The notes below the pieces were generated by a model, which ran no database searches, had not been told where the DNA came from, and saw only the letters and a list, made by a program, of their open reading frames with translations. Positions 52,641 through 64,000 of a DNA stretch of 64,000 bases are shown piece by piece (the first letter of the stretch is position 1; each line of letters begins with the position of its first letter). The position numbers were made by a program, and so were the translations under genes. This DNA is from Hemicordylus capensis (Eukaryota; Chordata; Lepidosauria; Squamata; Cordylidae), in contig NC_069665.1 of assembly GCF_027244095.1 (NCBI RefSeq), forward strand, positions 4,094,501-4,158,500, written 5' to 3'.

Positions 52641-54416
52641 TCCAACCCTCTCTCTCTTTAGAGGGAACAGATGAAACAGGGAAAGCAGCAGTGCCTCTGA
52701 GGCTGAGCAGACTGCCGGACCTTGAGTCCTGTCTCTGCCCTTGGAGATTTGAAGTTAAGGCTTCAAGGAGAGAAAAGACTTGGCTTTCAACTACCAGAGC
52801 TCGGGGGGTGGAGGAGGGAGTGGGGCGATGGAGAGCCAAACTGCCCATCTTAACGCTGCCCGAAGGGGGATCCCATAACTCTGATCGTCAAAGGTCAGAG
52901 CTGGCTGTCACGGCCTTTCCAGGCTCACTTCCAGCTGCTGATTGTTTCCGCCTTTGAAGCCCTCCATTAAATGGCTCCTGTAGGAACCAAGTTTAAGTCT
53001 CCAGGTGCCTCCCCAGGTGAAATCAGGAGGGTGGTGAGCGGGGAGAAGTCTTCTCAATGGTGTAGGAAATATGGTTCCCCAATAAGCGAGGGCGTCATCC
53101 ATCTTTCTTAGAAGAAGGCGAGTTTTTGTAATCGACTTGTTCACAGCGGCTTTTAAAGTTCTGTAATTGTCTATCATGTGATGGCTGCTGTTTTGAATTG
53201 TCATTAGCCTGGCCTTTACCTTGACTAGAGATGTGGTGGTTCTTCCCCTCCCAGGCACTGTATTTTTTTTTAACTGTTTTTTAAAATTCATGATGTGAAT
53301 TGTAATGATGTTTTATATTGGTTTTATTGTAACCCACTCTGAGACCTTAGGGTATAGGGCGGGCTAGAAATGCAAACAAGTGGAATAAAAATGAAAATAA
53401 TAAATAAAGAGCAGCCCCTCGTTGCTGGGCTCCTTCTCTTTTAGGCGTCCCAAGGGGTGGAGTGTGCATGGATTCAGCACTGCAACACCTTCAGAGGGGA
53501 TGCACGCTCCGGGGAGAGATGCAGACCAACCACTCTGCAGAAAAATGCTAAGGAATCCTCCCCATTGTCTCCTTCCTTGGGACCTTGAAACCAGGAGAGA
53601 ATTTCACGGATCTCTTAGCAAATCCACCGGTTAGGACACGTGAGAGCTGCAAGGAGAGGTTTGTCAGTTAGGCTCCGTTTTAAATGCTTGCATGTTGAAT
53701 GTTGGTTGTGTGTTTCGTAGTCCTGGAAGTGCCTTTGAACAATGATTCTTTCAAAGCGGGCCAGCTCTTCATGCTTTAACTCAGGGCGTCCTAAACTTGG
53801 GAACTTTGGCCATTGTGGCTAGGGGTGATGGGAGTTGTAGTCCCAAAAAAGGTTCTCTCCCTGGCAGCATCTCCAAGACAGGGCTGAGAGAGATTCCTGC
53901 CTGCAAGCTTAGAGAAGCCCTTGCCAATCTGGGTAGCCCACACTGAACCAGATGGACCAAGAGTCGGACTCAATCTATGGCAGCTTCCTATGTTCCTGTG
54001 TAACATCTGGGGACCCCGGTTCCCTGATCCCTGTCTAACCCATCCTTTCCCCCCAGGGAAGTCTCACAGCCTCATTCTCCCTTCAGCACTGTGGAGAACA
54101 AGGAAGGATCAACTGCTGACCGTGCAACGTGCCAATTAGCTCAGGATATCAGGGTTTTCAGTGTTCCCTAAGGAGGCAGTGGGGCAGGGAATACCAACCT
54201 TGAAGATGTCAACCTGTGGCTTGATATATTGTTCTATAGCTAAGATTTTTGTAAAGCACTGTGGGAGGTTCACCTGGAAGCAGTGAATAAATGCAAAAAC
54301 ATAAAATAAAATAGAATGAAATAAAATAAAACCAGTTTGGTGACAAGGCACTTTAAGGAATGCTGCCCCCTCCCCCCATATGAGGCTCCTTGCCCATGAC
54401 GCTCCTCAGAGGAGAC

Positions 54417-54490
54417 CCTTTGACATGCTCCTTTGACATGCCCCTTTGACATGCTCCTTTGACATGCTCCTTTGACCCTTTGACATGCTC
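54417..54490 (+). repeat. minisatellite expansion specific to copy 2
   Basis: The motif CTTTGACATGCTC occurs about six times here but once or twice at the equivalent site in copy 1 (about 33,098-33,122). Confidence 0.85.
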
Positions 54491-55396
54491 CTTTGCTTTC
54501 TGAGATTCGCTTGAGAGGGCCACGTGAGACAGCACCACTTTTTCTGCGACAGCACCCACCGTATGGAACTCCCTGCCACAGGATGCAAGCTTAGTTCACT
54601 CTGAGCATTCGGTTTGGGAAATGGTGTCTGTTTCCACAGCTCTTGCTGGGGGTAATGAGAAGTGTGGGCTCCTTCCACCAGGCTCCAAACCTCTCCCTCT
54701 CCCCATCTTCCTCTCCACACACCCCACCTCCGCACCAATCTTTCTCAACGTCATCTACTACGGCCACCATCTATACACTCAGGGACAGAAGCTCAAAATC
54801 ATTTGAGAAAACCCAGTAGCTTGGTGAAGTCAGTGTGAGGATGGAACAAGCAGACAGAGACAAAAATGAGTGGGACCGAAAAGAAAGCACCTGATTGACA
54901 TCCAGTAAGTAGAATAAATGGGTGATGTAGATGTATTTCATTTGCTATTGATGGTTTCATGAGCAGATACAGACAATGTGCATCTGGTAGCCCCTCCTGG
55001 GACCCAGCCCAGGAGAATCACTTCCCCAGCTCCTCTCTTGGCTGCTTGACCCTCTTCGAGTGATATCAGCCTCTTCTCTGCCTCTGCTCAAGCTCTCCTG
55101 GCTTCTCCACTGGGTGGGTTTGATCTTCTTCCTTCTGCGCTCTCACCCACCGCAGCAACCTCCACGATCTCCCTGGCCCCCCTTTTTACCCCACTGGCCC
55201 AGACCCTCTCCTGGCTTATTGGTATAAATGTCCCCTCAGGCCCCAATCCATTGGCATCTCTGGAGGGAATTTCTCTCCTGAGGCGGGGTCTCCGGCATGG
55301 CAGGGATTCAGGAAGGACACATCCTTAGATGTATTTAATTTGCTATTGATGGTTGCATGAGCAGATACAGACAATGTGCATCTGGTAGCCCCTCAA

Positions 55397-55614
55397 CAGC
55401 CCCTGGTGGCGCAGTGGTAAAACTGCTGCCCTGTAACCAGAAGGTTACAAGTTCGATCCTGACCAGGGGCTCAAGGTTGACTCAGCCTTCCATCCTTCCG
55501 AGGTCGGTAAAATGAGTACCCAGAATGTTGGGGGGCAAAATGCTAAATCATTGTAAATCGCTTAGAGAGCTTCCAGCTATAGAGCGGTATATAAATGTAA
55601 GTGCTATTGCTATA
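55397..55614 (+). repeat. Sauria SINE (copy 2)
   Basis: It is nearly identical to 34,007-34,224 with the same flanks, so it was inherited through the segmental duplication rather than inserted separately. Confidence 0.9.
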
Positions 55615-56716
55615 GTGCTATCCATTGGACAGCTCCGAGGGCAAACGCTTCAGGACCTTGGCTAGCCCCAAACATGGTCCTAGAAGAGCTGGTTATTAAA
55701 GCAACATAAGGGGAGCGCTTCTGAATGCTGCCCAGATAGAGTGGATTGGCCCCTCCTCTCCCCTGGGGATAGCTCCGTTGCTTGAAGGGACCTTGCCCAG
55801 TTTCCCCAGTGCTAGTTCTTGTGGGGCTGGGGACCTCGAATGGGGCTGACCAATCCTCTGGGGAATCGCCCGAGTCCGAGAGTGAAGGAAGGGCTGTATC
55901 CTTGGGTCTTGGTGGGGGCTTCTGGCTCTGGTTGTCCTGCTGTGGGAGTCCTGGCAGAGCCTGGTCACCGGAGGTCTGGGTTGTAGGGACCTCCCACCCT
56001 GGCTCATCATCCCCTGAACTCTCCACCTCTCCCCCCAATGGGGGAAAAAACCCCATCCAGGTCATGACAGTTTCTTTCTCTCTCTTTTTTGTAAAATAGA
56101 TTGGATTGGTTTTCAGAATGCAAAGAGTAAAAAGTAAGGAAAAAGAAAATAAGAATAGTATAAAATCAAAAGAATAGTCTGCATCTCCAAACTTACTATA
56201 TACTTATTATCCACGAATAAAATACCATCTTATCATCATAGTTATCTGATCTGACCATATGTCCTTTCTAAGTAAAGTCCAAAGAAAACGTATGATAACG
56301 GAAAAGTGGCAACCCTGTCAATTCTGAGCATCAAATTTAACCTGAATCTCTCTGGCTTCTATATCGTGTGGGTGTCCAGCATATTTTCTACCAAAAAGTT
56401 TTGAATGATTGCTTCAAGGCAAACTGAGGGCGGGGGGTGGGGGGAGTAGATAAAGGGAAGCAGTGGAGTAAAGTAATCTGAAATTAAATGCAGTTTTTCT
56501 CTGGTCAATTGAATTTAAGAATTAAAAAAAGACTACCACAAATGTACAAGAGCTTTGTTTAGAAGCCAATCCAATTAGTTGGCTAGTTAATCACTGATGG
56601 CCTCATCCATAGGGATGAGTGCTAACTGGTGCTATCCAATGAACTGAAAAGGAGAGCTCCATCCAGACGCCAGGACCCTGGCAGCTGCAGAGCAACGTGG
56701 CTTGTCCCCAGCCCCC

Positions 56717-59325
56717 CAAAGACACAGAGACATAGTTTGGGTGAAAAGGGCCACACCTTTATTCACCAATAACAATAATAACCGATAATAACCCTTAATA
56801 ACCCATAATACCAATGTGACCAGCCTAATTCTAACTCAAACCCCCAACGCAGAACGGAGTAGGCGAAAAAACTCCCAACAGTGGCCAATGCGTTGAGAGC
56901 CAAAAATTCCTACTCGGCCCCAGAAGGGCGACCAGTCACTAGACCCGCTCTGCTCCAGGGAAGGGAGGGAGGGGGATGCTCGGCCCAAACGGAAGAGCTG
57001 GGGCAGGGAAATAGTAATAATAATAAGAGAGAGACCAGCCCGCCCGCCCAAATCATTTCCCCCCAAGCGAACCACAATGACATCAGGCCCAGGGAACCTA
57101 GCTCAATCATCCCAAATGGCAGGGAGCAACTGGCTCCATAACATGCCCCTCCTACCCAACCAAGAAACAGAAGCACGCTTCCCAAAACCCAACTGGGCGC
57201 CCCAATGGGAGGAGCTGGCCCTCTTGAAGGCCCCAAAGACCGACGAATGGCCGCAAACCAGGACCCGAACAGGAGCCGCCGATCCGCCAGCACCTGCCAA
57301 GAAAACAAAAGGTCAGAGTGGGCACTGCCACCTTCCATTCAGCACACGTAGCGCCACACCACCGAGGACTTCCATCGCCCTCTCCTTTGAACGACGTCCA
57401 CTCTCAGCCCCATGCGAGCAGCCGTGGTGGCAGCCCCAATCCGTAAGGAGTGCAGTGTAAGTCCCTCCAAGGGAACCCCGGCCAAAGTCAAGGCCCTTTG
57501 TGTAACTGCCAGGAACTGATACTGGGTGAGGGGTTTGCCTTGTCCTCGTGCACAAAAAGGCAGCCCTCCGGAAAGGGCCCAAGATCCAGGTAACGCCGCA
57601 AGGCTTGCGTTTCGCGGCTTCATGCTCCTTACACGACTCTCCCTCCTTATGCTTGACTGCCGGTTCCCGAAAGAAAAGGCTAAATATAGCCACATATTCG
57701 CCCTTGAGGATCTTCTCCCGGGTAGCCGGGAGCAGATGGTCACCCAAGGGCAGACCCATAGCACCATGGGGGGAAGGCAAAATTCCCATGGGATAAAACC
57801 CAGAGGTCCCCCCTGCACCTGAGATTGCTGTCGGCGGAGTTGCAGGGCCGCCCCCTCCAGGGGCCAAAGCCGGCCTGTTACCCAGCCACACCTGCTCTGC
57901 CGCCCCTTGGAGCCCTGCAGTGATCACCGGAAAACCCAACGGAGGACCCATGCCCCAAGGCTGTGTGTAAGGTGCCCCAAATGGGGCAGGTCCCCATCCA
58001 CCCATGGCAGGCATCGGCCAGGGTCCAGAGGGCCACTGGCCGGTGCCGCCGGGTGGCGTCGGTGCAATAGGCTCACCCGGGGACGGAGGCAAAGATGGAT
58101 CCACAGGGGGTTGATCCAATGGCAGCTGGGATTCCGGAACCGCAGGAGAAGGCATCGCAGGAACAGGAACGCCAGGCACTGGCAACACAGGATCAGCCGG
58201 CTCTGCAGGCAGCACTGGGCCGGGCGGGCCCTCGCCCTTTTCAAGAGCTCCTAACCTGTCAGAGAGAGATTTTCGTAACTGTGTTCCAGCAGCACCACGC
58301 GTGCGTCGAGGAACTTCCTTCGGCGCTCCAGACGGGCCAGCCCCCTTGCTTCCAACAGAATGGAAGCCTTGGCCTTCTCCAGAGCTTCCATTCTGTTGAT
58401 CAGGCCCCTAATTAGAACCATCTCCCCATCATCCTCATCAGAGGAAGAAGCTGGAGGTGCAGGCCGCTTGGCCCCCTGATAGGCTGACCACCGGTTTTCT
58501 CCTTGGCTTTCCTAGGCATGTGGGCGAATTGCAGGGGCCCAGAATCACCAACCCCCAATGCCACCAAAAACAACCCCGAAAACCCCACGGGCAAAAGAAC
58601 ACGACGGGCGTGGAGAGAAGAGCGCCCAGAGAGCCACTCGCTGCCCTCCTGAGAGACCCCCACTCCGACCCCCCAAAGAAGCCAACGGAAGAGAAGAAGG
58701 TCACAAAAAATGCCAGTAACCCCAAGGCCAACCAACACCCCCACCCAAACGCAGGGAGCGGCAGGGCCCCAAATAGGTGCCACCAATCAGAGCAACCACC
58801 AGTCCCGCCCAGTTAGGCTGCCCAATACGCCCCAGGCCAGGAAGGCCCAACCCGGACAAACCAAAGGCCCCAAGCCCCGAAGATGCCGCCCCGGGGCCGA
58901 TGCCGCCGCACTCCAGCCGCAGGCCGATGCCCCCTCAGGCCGCTAAAATGACCGCCGATGTCCGGGGAAGCCGCCGCTCGGCAGGTCGATGCTACCCACC
59001 AAAATATACCACTCTTCCCATCCTCGGGCACACCCCGCCCCCCGCCCGCTCCGGTTCAGGCCAAGAAAAAGGTCTATGGAAGAGCTCCTTCCTCCACGGA
59101 TGCTCAGCCCAAACTGAAGAGCTGGGGGGGGGAACCCAGCAAGGGCCCAAGCCCCGGCCCCCAAACTGAACGGGCCAATCAGGTCCCTTTGGGGCCTCCT
59201 GCGGAGCGTGGCTGGGACAAACTCCCTCCCCTCCGCAGGAGGCCAAGGGGAGGGGCATCCCATGTGGCTTGCTTCTCTTTCTTGGGGGCAGCTTGTCTGG
59301 CTCTTCGCAAAAGGACCTAAGCAAA
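56717..59325 (-). mobile_element. Ngaro-type retrotransposon fossil, copy 2
   Basis: This is the duplicated counterpart of 35,330-37,940, with the same parts in the same order (gag-like coiled-coil region, tyrosine recombinase, SGNH-hydrolase-like region). It is broken. Its near identity to copy 1 dates the duplication, not the original insertion. Confidence 0.65.
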
Positions 59326-59628
59326 ATACAAAAGAAAGGAATATTCTGATCAATGAAGATGCAGAACTCTAGCCTTAACCTCTATACCTCAACCCAATCT
59401 GTACTAATGTTAAAACTACATCATTTTAAAATTATCAACACCAGAAGACAACATGTAAAATGTTAAGATTTACCGATTTTAAAAATGAAGTGATATAACT
59501 TGCGATCATATGGGAGGGGGGAAGCTGTAATATACAGGGTGAAGACGGGCCCGTCAGAGTTCTCCCCAGCAGGCCGTCTCCAGTCCTGCTGCTTAGGAGG
59601 ACACCCAGCGAGAGACGAGACTTGCCTC

Positions 59629-62600
59629 TCAGTGGCGCCAGGGGTAGCCATACTGAAGGGAGATGTCCATTTCCTCCTCCCGCTCCACGAAATACTGCCT
59701 CCGGCCGGCTGATGTCCACTGAGCCGCCTCTTCCCTCGCTCTTTGAGCCCGCCGCCGCATCAGCTCCCGGACGGGCCGTTGCTCCTCCGTCATGGGCCGG
59801 GAGACTTCCAGGTGGGCCGGGGGCGTCCTCCAAGGGATGAACGTGTCCCCCTTAAACTCCTGCTCTGCTGTCGTGCGCTGGGGACCAGGTGGAAGGACCG
59901 GATGCTCCGTGGAGGCTTGGTGGGCAGGGAGGACGGGTCGGTGGGTTGGTGTGGGACCCCAAGGCTGTGGCTGTGGTTGAGGGGCCGGCGGGGGCTGGCC
60001 AAAGGTCCTCCCAGCAAGACCGTGCATCCGCAAGCTATTTGCCTGCGCCAGGGAGGAGGGCCGGAGCATGGAGGGACGGGATCCCGGCGGCCTCCACACT
60101 GGCATTGATTGTGGGTGGGCCAGGGAGCTAGGGGGGAGGTTGGCCATCGGCATGGCTGCTGGCCTGGCCATGGAGCTGGGCGGTGCCTTCCCCGCTGGTC
60201 TGCTTGGCAGGGCTGCCAAAGGCCTTGGTGGTGGCTCGGCTGTGCTTCCCGATGGTGGCCTTCCCATGGACATCGCTGGTGTCTTTTGGGGCACGCTCTG
60301 CCCGGGATGTCCCTCTGCACTCTTGGATTTTGCCGGGGGGCCCAGGGCATGGAATACCTGCACGGAGTCCCGCATCATTCTGGCCAGGCTGCTCCTCGGA
60401 GTCGGGGGCACAGCCTGGGCGGATCCACTGGACTCTGCCCCCACTTTCTGCCTCTTGGTGTCCCCAGCTTCGGCTTCAGGTGGTAGCAGCCGTGCTTTCC
60501 CCCTTCCTGGCAGGACCTGAGGCATTCTCAGCAGCTTCTGGCCTGGCATGCTACCTGCTGGTTTGGTGGGCTGATGGGGTTGGACGGCCAGCTCCAGATG
60601 GCAAGTGGGGATCTTCTGTGCGGTTCTCCCTTCCTTCTGCTCCAGGGGTGCTTTGGCCGTCTCTCCCGATCTCGCCTCCCCCTCAGCCTTTGGGCTTCCC
60701 CGTGGCACCTTGGGTGCTGGCATGCTCTCTGCCCCTGCTGCTCTTGCCCTCTTTCCGTTGTTCTCTGCTGGGAGTTTCCTGCCCACCAACTCCCCATATG
60801 TACGGTCCTTGGTCTTTTTGGGCGCCAAGGAGATGGGCGGCAAAAAGTCAAAGAGCTGCACCCTTGGCTTGGTGCATTGGGTGCCCTTGTCTCCTGGGGC
60901 TACCAGGTGGGAAGCCGTTCCCTTTGCGAGCACTTTGGTGGGCTCTGGTGGAGGAGGCGGGAAGAGGAATTCCGGAAGCAACTCCTGCTTGGGAACAAGG
61001 AGCTTCTTCCGATTTGGAAGCTGGATCTCCCCAGTGGGCGGGGCTGTTCCTCCCTTGGCCAGGCCTCGACCCTGCAGCTGCGGAGGAGATGGTGGGTGGC
61101 GCTCCTGGGTCCCTGCTAGAAAGGAAGAAGAGAAGTCAGTTTTTTGGGAAAAGACAGAGCAAGTCTGTAACTTCATCTGGCTCATTCTTTGTGGGCAGCT
61201 TTCCCCCATCCCAAGGCACAGATGCTGAGGGAGTGGCATTCCCCCCCAACCCACATCAGACCTCCACTCTTCAACTCTTGTTCAAGCACAAGGTTCTCGA
61301 AGGGCTGGTGGGGCCAGTCACGGGACTGTCCTTCCCCCCCAATGGTGCACACCCACCTCTGTGTGGTCCCAACTCTGGGATCTTCATTCTTCGTGCAGCA
61401 CCGGTGCTGAAGCCTTCTGCCTTCTGAGTTGCAGGCTCCTTGATTTGGATGGCCAGTGTCTGCTCAGTGGCAGGAATCAAGACTGAAAGAGAAGGACGGA
61501 GGATGACCAGGGGATGGGTCAGGATCTGATCCAGAGCCAGCCCTGCCGTGTGGTAAGGGGAGGTGGTGGATTTCAGTCCTGAGGGAGGGCGTGGGAAGGT
61601 GGCAGGGCTGACTCCTTAGGGGGCTCGAGCAGTCACGGATGGGTGGGCTAAGGGGTGAGGGCAGCAGGAATTCTCATCCGAAGACAGCTTTCAAACATTG
61701 CACATCAGGGCAGACATTGAGTCATCCAGTGATCAGCTCTTGCACATTTCCCAAAACTCTGGGCTGTGTTTCAGAATGCATGCTCTGTTCCTGTGGCCAG
61801 GCCTGGAAAGGTGCCCCCCTGTGTGGAGTGGGAGCAGATGGCGTACTCTAGAAATGCAGCCCCATGGCTACAGGGATGAGGGGCAGTGGTGAGAGAGCTG
61901 TCTATGGGGAGAATTGTTGGCCCTCTTGGCAAAGAGCCGGGGAATGCTTCTTGATCTTCTTCCTCCCTGGAGAAGATCAGGGCTCCGAAGAATATATTGC
62001 GAAGACCATGGCCTCAGGAGAAGGATTGCGCCTGACACGTGGGAAGGACACAGGGAGCCCTAGGCGGCAGGACGCCCCTTTCCCAGCATCAGCACTCACC
62101 TCTGGACGCACGGCGAATGTCCGTCGGCTTGCCGCTCCTGGGCTGATCCGGTGGGGCTGGGCGGAACCCCCCAGCGGCAGCGGTGGTGCTGCTGCCTTCT
62201 GATTGCAGCCGGTGGGCCAGCAGGACCAGATTCCTCTTGCGCGCCGGGTCCGCCCTGGCCGGCTGGGCCAGAGATGTTCTTGCAGCAGGAGGGATGGGGG
62301 CAAGCTGGGCCAGAGATGTTGTCTCCGCAGGAGGGATGGGGGCAAGCGTGGCATGTCTGTAGCCAGGAGCCTCCCTCACCCTATGCAAGAATGGTGGGAA
62401 CTCTTCCGGCTCTGGAGGTCGCAGCTGGCCAAAGGATGGATGGCCAAAGAATGGGGCCATGGGGCCCGCAGTGGGACGGCTGGGGGCCAGCGGCCCAAAG
62501 AAGGGTCCGGGGAGATGGTAGGGGGATGCCGCCGGCGAGCCAGGCCGCTGGTGCTCCCGTTGCGGCTTCCGCAGATCTCCCTCTGCTGGGTCTCTGTGGT

Positions 62601-62783
62601 CCCTGCTGTCCCTCCCTTCGATGGATTGAAGGGAGAGGTCAGAGACCGAGGACCACATGGAGGTGGAACCAATGGTCGCCGTCGGTGTCTCGAGGAAGCT
62701 GCTGGGCGAACCGCCTCCTTCCCCGGCCGAGCTCGCGCTCGTACAGGCAGAGCCAGCAGACGGCCTCTTTTCAGTCGACTCAT
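59629..62783 (-). CDS. C2orf78: C2orf78-like protein, copy 2 (exons 2-4; exon 1 beyond the window)
   Basis: Exon 2 (62,783-62,100), exon 3 (61,482-61,357) and exon 4 (61,115-59,629) keep all splice sites, phases and the open frame of copy 1. In the 541-codon frame that contains exon 4 five residues differ from copy 1 (R/G, V/M, T/M, F/S, S/G), four of them in the basic and Pro/Ala-rich parts; exon 2 differs by at least one residue (Q/P within GPMAQFF). The C-terminal motif is unchanged. The predicted 7-base start exon would fall at about 64,658-64,664, outside the window. Both copies thus look equally able to encode the protein. Confidence 0.7.
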
Positions 62784-64000
62784 CTGTAAGAAAAAGGAAG
62801 GGGGCACCTTGATTTCTGTCATTCCTACAACAGCCCTGCAAAGGAGGCCCAACTGATGCCTTGCTGATGGGAAGGGAAGAGGCAACTACCCAATTGCCCC
62901 GAGGCCTCCCTCTGAACCCATGGCTTCAGTCACTTGGAAGGAGGCACCCACCTCCCTGCTGGGACGCTCGGAGTATTGTCCCACTCTTCAGGTGAGGAAG
63001 CCCAACAACCCTGATGTGGAGAACTAGCGGCACTCATGCCCCGCTCCGCCTCTTAGTCCTGGAGGACTTCCAGAGGGGCTCCTGCATCTCATTGAGTTTG
63101 AGCAGGCCAGATGAGGTGGATGATGTGCATGCAGCTGCCACAGTCAGGGCACTTGTCTCTCCCCTGCTATGGTCTGCAACAGCAAAGAGTCGCTCTCCAA
63201 GGTCTGGGGTTCCCCCAACTGCTCAACATTGGCCCTCCTGTCGATGTAGGCCTACAGCTCCCATCATCCCTGGCTGTTGGCCGCTGTGGCTGGCTGGGGA
63301 TTATGGGGGTTGTAGTCCAAAAAGAGCTGGGGAGCCAAAGCTGAGCAGGCCTGCTTTAAGCGAAGATGCTAAGAACTTTGCCTGGGACCTGGGGGATGCA
63401 GAGCACAGAGAAATCTGCTCCCCTCTGAGCACTCTTGGTTCCAGGAGGCCAGAGAATGTTTTGGTTCGAATCGGATTCCAGAGTGAGAGGCAGTTAGCCT
63501 GAGCTGAAGGGGCAGCCCTGGGAGGAAAGAGGCCCTCCCAGGCGAACCGGGGAGGAAATTAAGCAGAACCAGTGAAAGAACCCCTTTGCACCCATTCTAC
63601 CTATGGAAAGCCTCTCCCAAGCAGGAGTCGATTCTTTTGGATACTCAGCACCGTCCTGGACACTAGTTCAAACACACCCCTATTACATTCCCCTTCATTA
63701 GGATTCTGATTAGGACTGACAAGAAACGTAATTCATTCACTAATGACTCTGAATAATTTTCATCTTCCTTTTTCAACCCTGATGTCCTTTCTGTCCTGCA
63801 TGAATTATTGCATCATGAATTAACCCTTACCCCAGTTTCTCCCCCACCCCACCTTTCTGATTCTAGTTCTAGGTCCACTTTCTCCATTAAGCCTTGGAGA
63901 TTCACCCCTTCTGTGCCCTTCATATGTCACATAAGCACCATGGCAGATGTTTTCCTGTGGGGCCATTGCAAGAAGCTCTTTGAAAAGCCTGCAGTCACTC
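62784..64000 (-). other. intron 1 of C2orf78-like copy 2 (partial)
   Basis: It is nearly identical to 41,399-42,615. It holds the MITE arms at 63,251-63,337 and no supported coding sequence. Confidence 0.5.

Larger units (their letters stand above)
31558..52875 (+). repeat. first copy of a ~21.3-kb tandem segmental duplication
   Basis: From TAACTCTGATCG at 31,558 the sequence matches 52,876 onward, in the same orientation and order, to the window end (64,000 equals about 42,615). The offset is 21,318 at the start and 21,385 from about 38 kb on, owing to small indels. In sampled blocks about 0.5-1 % of bases differ (2 in 360 at the start; 5 residues in the 541-codon frame). The unit contains a LINE 3' end (about 31,930-32,095), a Sauria SINE, a Ngaro fossil, the C2orf78-like gene and a Helitron. 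Its right end at 52,875 is inferred from where the second copy begins. Confidence 0.9.
52876..64000 (+). repeat. second copy of the ~21.3-kb tandem unit, cut by the window end
   Basis: It repeats 31,558 to about 42,615 in order and orientation. It differs by scattered substitutions, a ~60-bp minisatellite expansion at 54,417-54,490, and a few short indels (AGGAAGGACAC near 55,310; a shorter G run near 59,126). The Helitron and the remaining half of the unit would lie beyond the window if the whole unit was copied. Confidence 0.9.

Overview
This window looks like nuclear DNA of a squamate reptile (lizard or snake). Evidence: a Sauria-type tRNA SINE (about 34.0 and 55.4 kb), many SINEs with a 5S-rRNA-derived head and a tRNA-like middle, CR1 LINE remnants, DIRS-order retrotransposon fossils, abundant hAT-type elements, a Helitron, and a gene in short exons with consensus GT/AG splice sites. 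Nothing bacterial or organellar was seen. All comparisons were made by eye.

Layout. 0-0.4 kb and 16.3-16.8 kb hold two related 5' gene ends of a small secreted-protein family, both on the minus strand; only the signal-peptide exon at 16.34-16.41 kb is inside the window. 0.7-6 kb is dispersed repeats, including a near-perfect hairpin. 6.3-9.2 kb is an old, rearranged pseudogene copy of the gene described below. 9.4-31 kb is a transposon graveyard: several hAT-type non-autonomous elements with shared CAGGGGCGTAnCTA-like ends and 8-bp target duplications, 5S/tRNA SINEs, a DIRS fossil, a decayed hAT transposase and a CR1 end carrying a small hAT insertion. From about 31.56 kb a unit of about 21.3 kb begins; it restarts at about 52.88 kb and runs off the window end. 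The two copies match at roughly 99 % or better in the stretches sampled. Each carries a Sauria SINE, a Ngaro-type fossil and a C2orf78-like gene. The first unit also contains a 5,247-bp Helitron (45,143-50,389) whose two termini can be placed to the base.

Main host gene. A minus-strand four-exon gene (43,279 to 38,244) can be assembled with every intron in phase 1, giving a 767-codon reading frame. Its C-terminal motif and a central SVQVFHALG motif resemble, from memory, vertebrate C2orf78 (DUF4629 family), a fast-evolving proline-rich protein. The second copy (62,783 to 59,629) is open in the three exons inside the window; its predicted first exon lies beyond the end. With the 6-9 kb pseudogene, the window shows three copies of different ages.

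The most useful observations are the recent tandem copy (or assembly artefact), the complete gene model with its tiny start exon, a Helitron that lacks its Rep nuclease region, and a hAT-type element that carries a CpG-rich promoter-like block with a splice donor.
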